Positions 4,982 through 6,548 of a stretch of DNA of 6,548 nt are shown here, in pieces. Position 1 is the first letter of the stretch, and each line of letters opens with the position of its first letter. Under the pieces are notes generated by a model. That model saw nothing but the letters and a program-made list of their open reading frames with translations, did no database searches and had not been told where the DNA came from. The position numbers and the translations under genes are program-made. The stretch is from Lysobacteraceae bacterium (GTDB lineage: Bacteria; Pseudomonadota; Gammaproteobacteria; Xanthomonadales; Xanthomonadaceae): contig DMHI01000034.1 of the NCBI GenBank assembly GCA_003449515.1, forward strand, positions 1-6,548, read 5' to 3'.

Positions 4982-6548
4982 TCACTCCGCCAGCGTCAGC
5001 AGCGAGGCGTTGCCGCCGGCGGCCGTGGTGTTCACCGTGAGCGTGCGCTCGGTGGCGAACTTCGGCAGATAGTGCGGGCCACCGGCCTTCGGGCCGGTGC
5101 CTGAGAGGCCTTCGCCGCCGAAGGGCTGCACGCCGACCACCGCGCCAATCTGGTTGCGGTTGACGTAGCAGTTGCCGACGCGCACGTGCTTGGCGATGTG
5201 CTGCACGGTGGCGTCGATGCGCGAGTGGATGCCCAGCGTCAGGCCGAAGCCGGTGCCGTTGATGTCGTTGATGACCTGGTCGAGCTGGTCGGCCTTCCAG
5301 CGCACCACGTGCAGGATCGGGCCGAACACCTCGCGGTCGAGCTGCGAGAGCGACTTCAGTTCATACGCGCGGGGTGCCACGAAGCAGCCGTTCGCGCACG
5401 ACTCCGGCAGCTTGGCGATGTGGATCAGGCGCGCCTCCTTGTCCATCCGCGCGGCGTGCGCTTCGAGGCCGCGCTTGGCGTCCTCGTCGATGACCGGGCC
5501 GACGTCGGTGCTGAGCAGGCCGGGGTCGCCGATGACGAGCTCGTCCATCGCGCCGGCGAGCATGTGCATCACCTTGTCGGCGATGTCGTCCTGCACGAAC
5601 AGCACGCGCGCGGCCGAGCAGCGCTGGCCGGCCGAGTCGAAGGCCGAGGCGACGGCGTCCTTCACCACCTGCTCCGGCAGCGCTGAGGAATCGGCGATCA
5701 GCGCGTTCTGGCCGCCGGTCTCGGCGATCAGCGAGGCGATCGGCGAATTGCGCGCGGCGAGCGTGCGGTTGATCGCCCACGCGGTCTCGTTCGAGCCGGT
5801 GAAGGCGACGCCGGCGACGCGCGGGTCGCGGGTGAGGCCGGCACCGACGGTGGCGCCGTCGCCCGGCAGGAACTGCAGCACGTCCTCGGGAATGCCGGCT
5901 TCATGCAGCAGCTTGGTCGCGGCGAAGGCGACGAGCGTGGTCTGCTCGGCGGGCTTGGCGATCACGGCGTTGCCCGCAGCGAGCGCGGCGGCGACCTGGC
6001 CCAGATAGATCGCGAGCGGGAAGTTCCACGGGCTGATGCAGACGAACACGCCGCGGCCGTGCAGGGTGAGCTGGTTCGACTCGCCGGTCGGGCCGGGCAG
6101 CTTGACGGGCGCGAACAGCTCGCGGGCTTGGCAAGCGTAGTAGCGCAGGAAGTCGACCGCCTCGCGCACTTCGGCCACCGAGGCCGAGAGGCTCTTGCCC
6201 GCCTCCTTGACGCACATCGCCATGTACTCCGGCGTGCGGGCTTCCAGCAGGTCCGCCGCTTTCTCGAGAATGACCGCGCGGCTGGCGGCCGGCAGCGCGT
6301 CCCAGCCGGGCTGCGCCTTGACGCCGTTGGCCAGCGCCTGCCGCACGTTGGCTTCCGACGCCGCGAGGTACTCGCCGACAGCCTCGCGGCGGTCGGCGGG
6401 GTTGGTCACCTTCACCGATCCGCCGAAAGCACTCGCGCCCGGCACCAGCGGTTGGGCCGACCAGGGCTTCACGGCGGCGTTGATCTTCGTGCTGAGGTCG
6501 CGCAGCTGCGCGTCGTTGGCGAGGTTGATGCCCATCGAATTGGTCCGG
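4982..6548 (-). CDS. putA: Bifunctional PutA, C-terminal L-glutamate gamma-semialdehyde (P5C) dehydrogenase part; 5' end outside window
   Basis: This domain oxidises L-glutamate-gamma-semialdehyde to glutamate with NAD+, the second step of proline catabolism. Numbering from the Met at 6535, the aldehyde dehydrogenase residues are N171 (SPWNF), K194 (AKPAEQT), FTGS (245-248), general base E272 (ETGGQN), catalytic C306 (SAGQRCSA) and E402 (EVFGP). The family ends follow: NRNQIGAVVGVQPFGGEG (459-476) and VNTTAAGGNASLLTL at the C-terminus. The frame stays open to the window edge, and the residues before that Met read RTNS, giving RTNSMGINLA. This resembles the RNSMGIDLA junction that I recall in E. 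coli PutA, so the Met is probably internal and the proline dehydrogenase domain lies beyond the right edge. The C-terminal VNTTAAGGNASLL motif comes directly after the dehydrogenase core, as in short (type A) PutA, without the extra ~200-residue domain of long forms. A standalone dehydrogenase starting at 6535 is the less likely alternative. Confidence 0.93.
   Translation of the reverse strand, partial: RTNSMGINLANDAQLRDLSTKINAAVKPWSAQPLVPGASAFGGSVKVTNPADRREAVGEYLAASEANVRQALANGVKAQPGWDALPAASRAVILEKAADLLEARTPEYMAMCVKEAGKSLSASVAEVREAVDFLRYYACQARELFAPVKLPGPTGESNQLTLHGRGVFVCISPWNFPLAIYLGQVAAALAAGNAVIAKPAEQTTLVAFAATKLLHEAGIPEDVLQFLPGDGATVGAGLTRDPRVAGVAFTGSNETAWAINRTLAARNSPIASLIAETGGQNALIADSSALPEQVVKDAVASAFDSAGQRCSAARVLFVQDDIADKVMHMLAGAMDELVIGDPGLLSTDVGPVIDEDAKRGLEAHAARMDKEARLIHIAKLPESCANGCFVAPRAYELKSLSQLDREVFGPILHVVRWKADQLDQVINDINGTGFGLTLGIHSRIDATVQHIAKHVRVGNCYVNRNQIGAVVGVQPFGGEGLSGTGPKAGGPHYLPKFATERTLTVNTTAAGGNASLLTLAE
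5080..5099. other. Perfect 8-bp inverted repeat with TTCG loop inside putA
   Basis: CACCGGCC and GGCCGGTG enclose TTCG on the plus strand, the shape of a stable C(UUCG)G tetraloop hairpin. The coding (minus) strand has the same stem with a CGAA loop. It falls in the codons for the conserved motif GTGPKAGG (479-486 from the Met at 6535). Protein conservation plus GC-rich codon choice is therefore enough to explain it. Confidence 0.55.

Overview
This 6.5-kb window is GC-rich chromosomal DNA from a Gram-negative bacterium. The gene set fits a high-GC gammaproteobacterium, probably of the Xanthomonadales/Lysobacteraceae type: a type II secretion ExeA/ExeB-like pair, an envC-ctpA pair, and a PutA with its dehydrogenase domain at the C-terminus. 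That placement is inferred from gene content and base composition only. There is no rRNA marker, and the whole window looks like core genome. I saw no insertion sequence, phage gene, tRNA, CRISPR array or attachment site.

Left part (1-1905, plus strand). The window opens inside an envC-like murein hydrolase activator gene, of which the last 170 residues are present. Its LytM/M23 domain has lost its zinc ligands. A short gap follows, then a complete ctpA-like S41 carboxyl-terminal processing protease with a signal peptide, a PDZ domain and an intact Ser-Lys-Gln catalytic set. Both proteins belong to the envelope and plausibly act in cell-wall remodelling.

Middle part (1910-4846, minus strand). 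Three genes are read leftwards as a tight operon. They encode an ExeA/GspA-like AAA ATPase with a periplasmic peptidoglycan-binding C-terminus, a GspB/ExeB-like membrane protein, and a rhomboid intramembrane serine protease. The ATPase and gspB are 10 bases apart, and the gspB stop shares one base with the rhomboid start (TGATG). The operon converges on ctpA with only 4 bases between the two stop codons. ExeA and ExeB homologues help a type II secretin pass through or assemble across peptidoglycan. The rhomboid is the unexpected member.

Right part (4982 to the window end, minus strand). This is the P5C dehydrogenase part of a bifunctional proline dehydrogenase/L-glutamate-gamma-semialdehyde dehydrogenase (putA). 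The reading frame runs off the right edge, so the first in-frame Met is probably internal. A 135-bp intergenic stretch with two inverted repeats separates putA from the exeA-like gene.

No clearly novel system is present. The best lead is the translationally coupled rhomboid in an exeAB-type operon, which suggests a protease acting on envelope or secretion-related membrane proteins.
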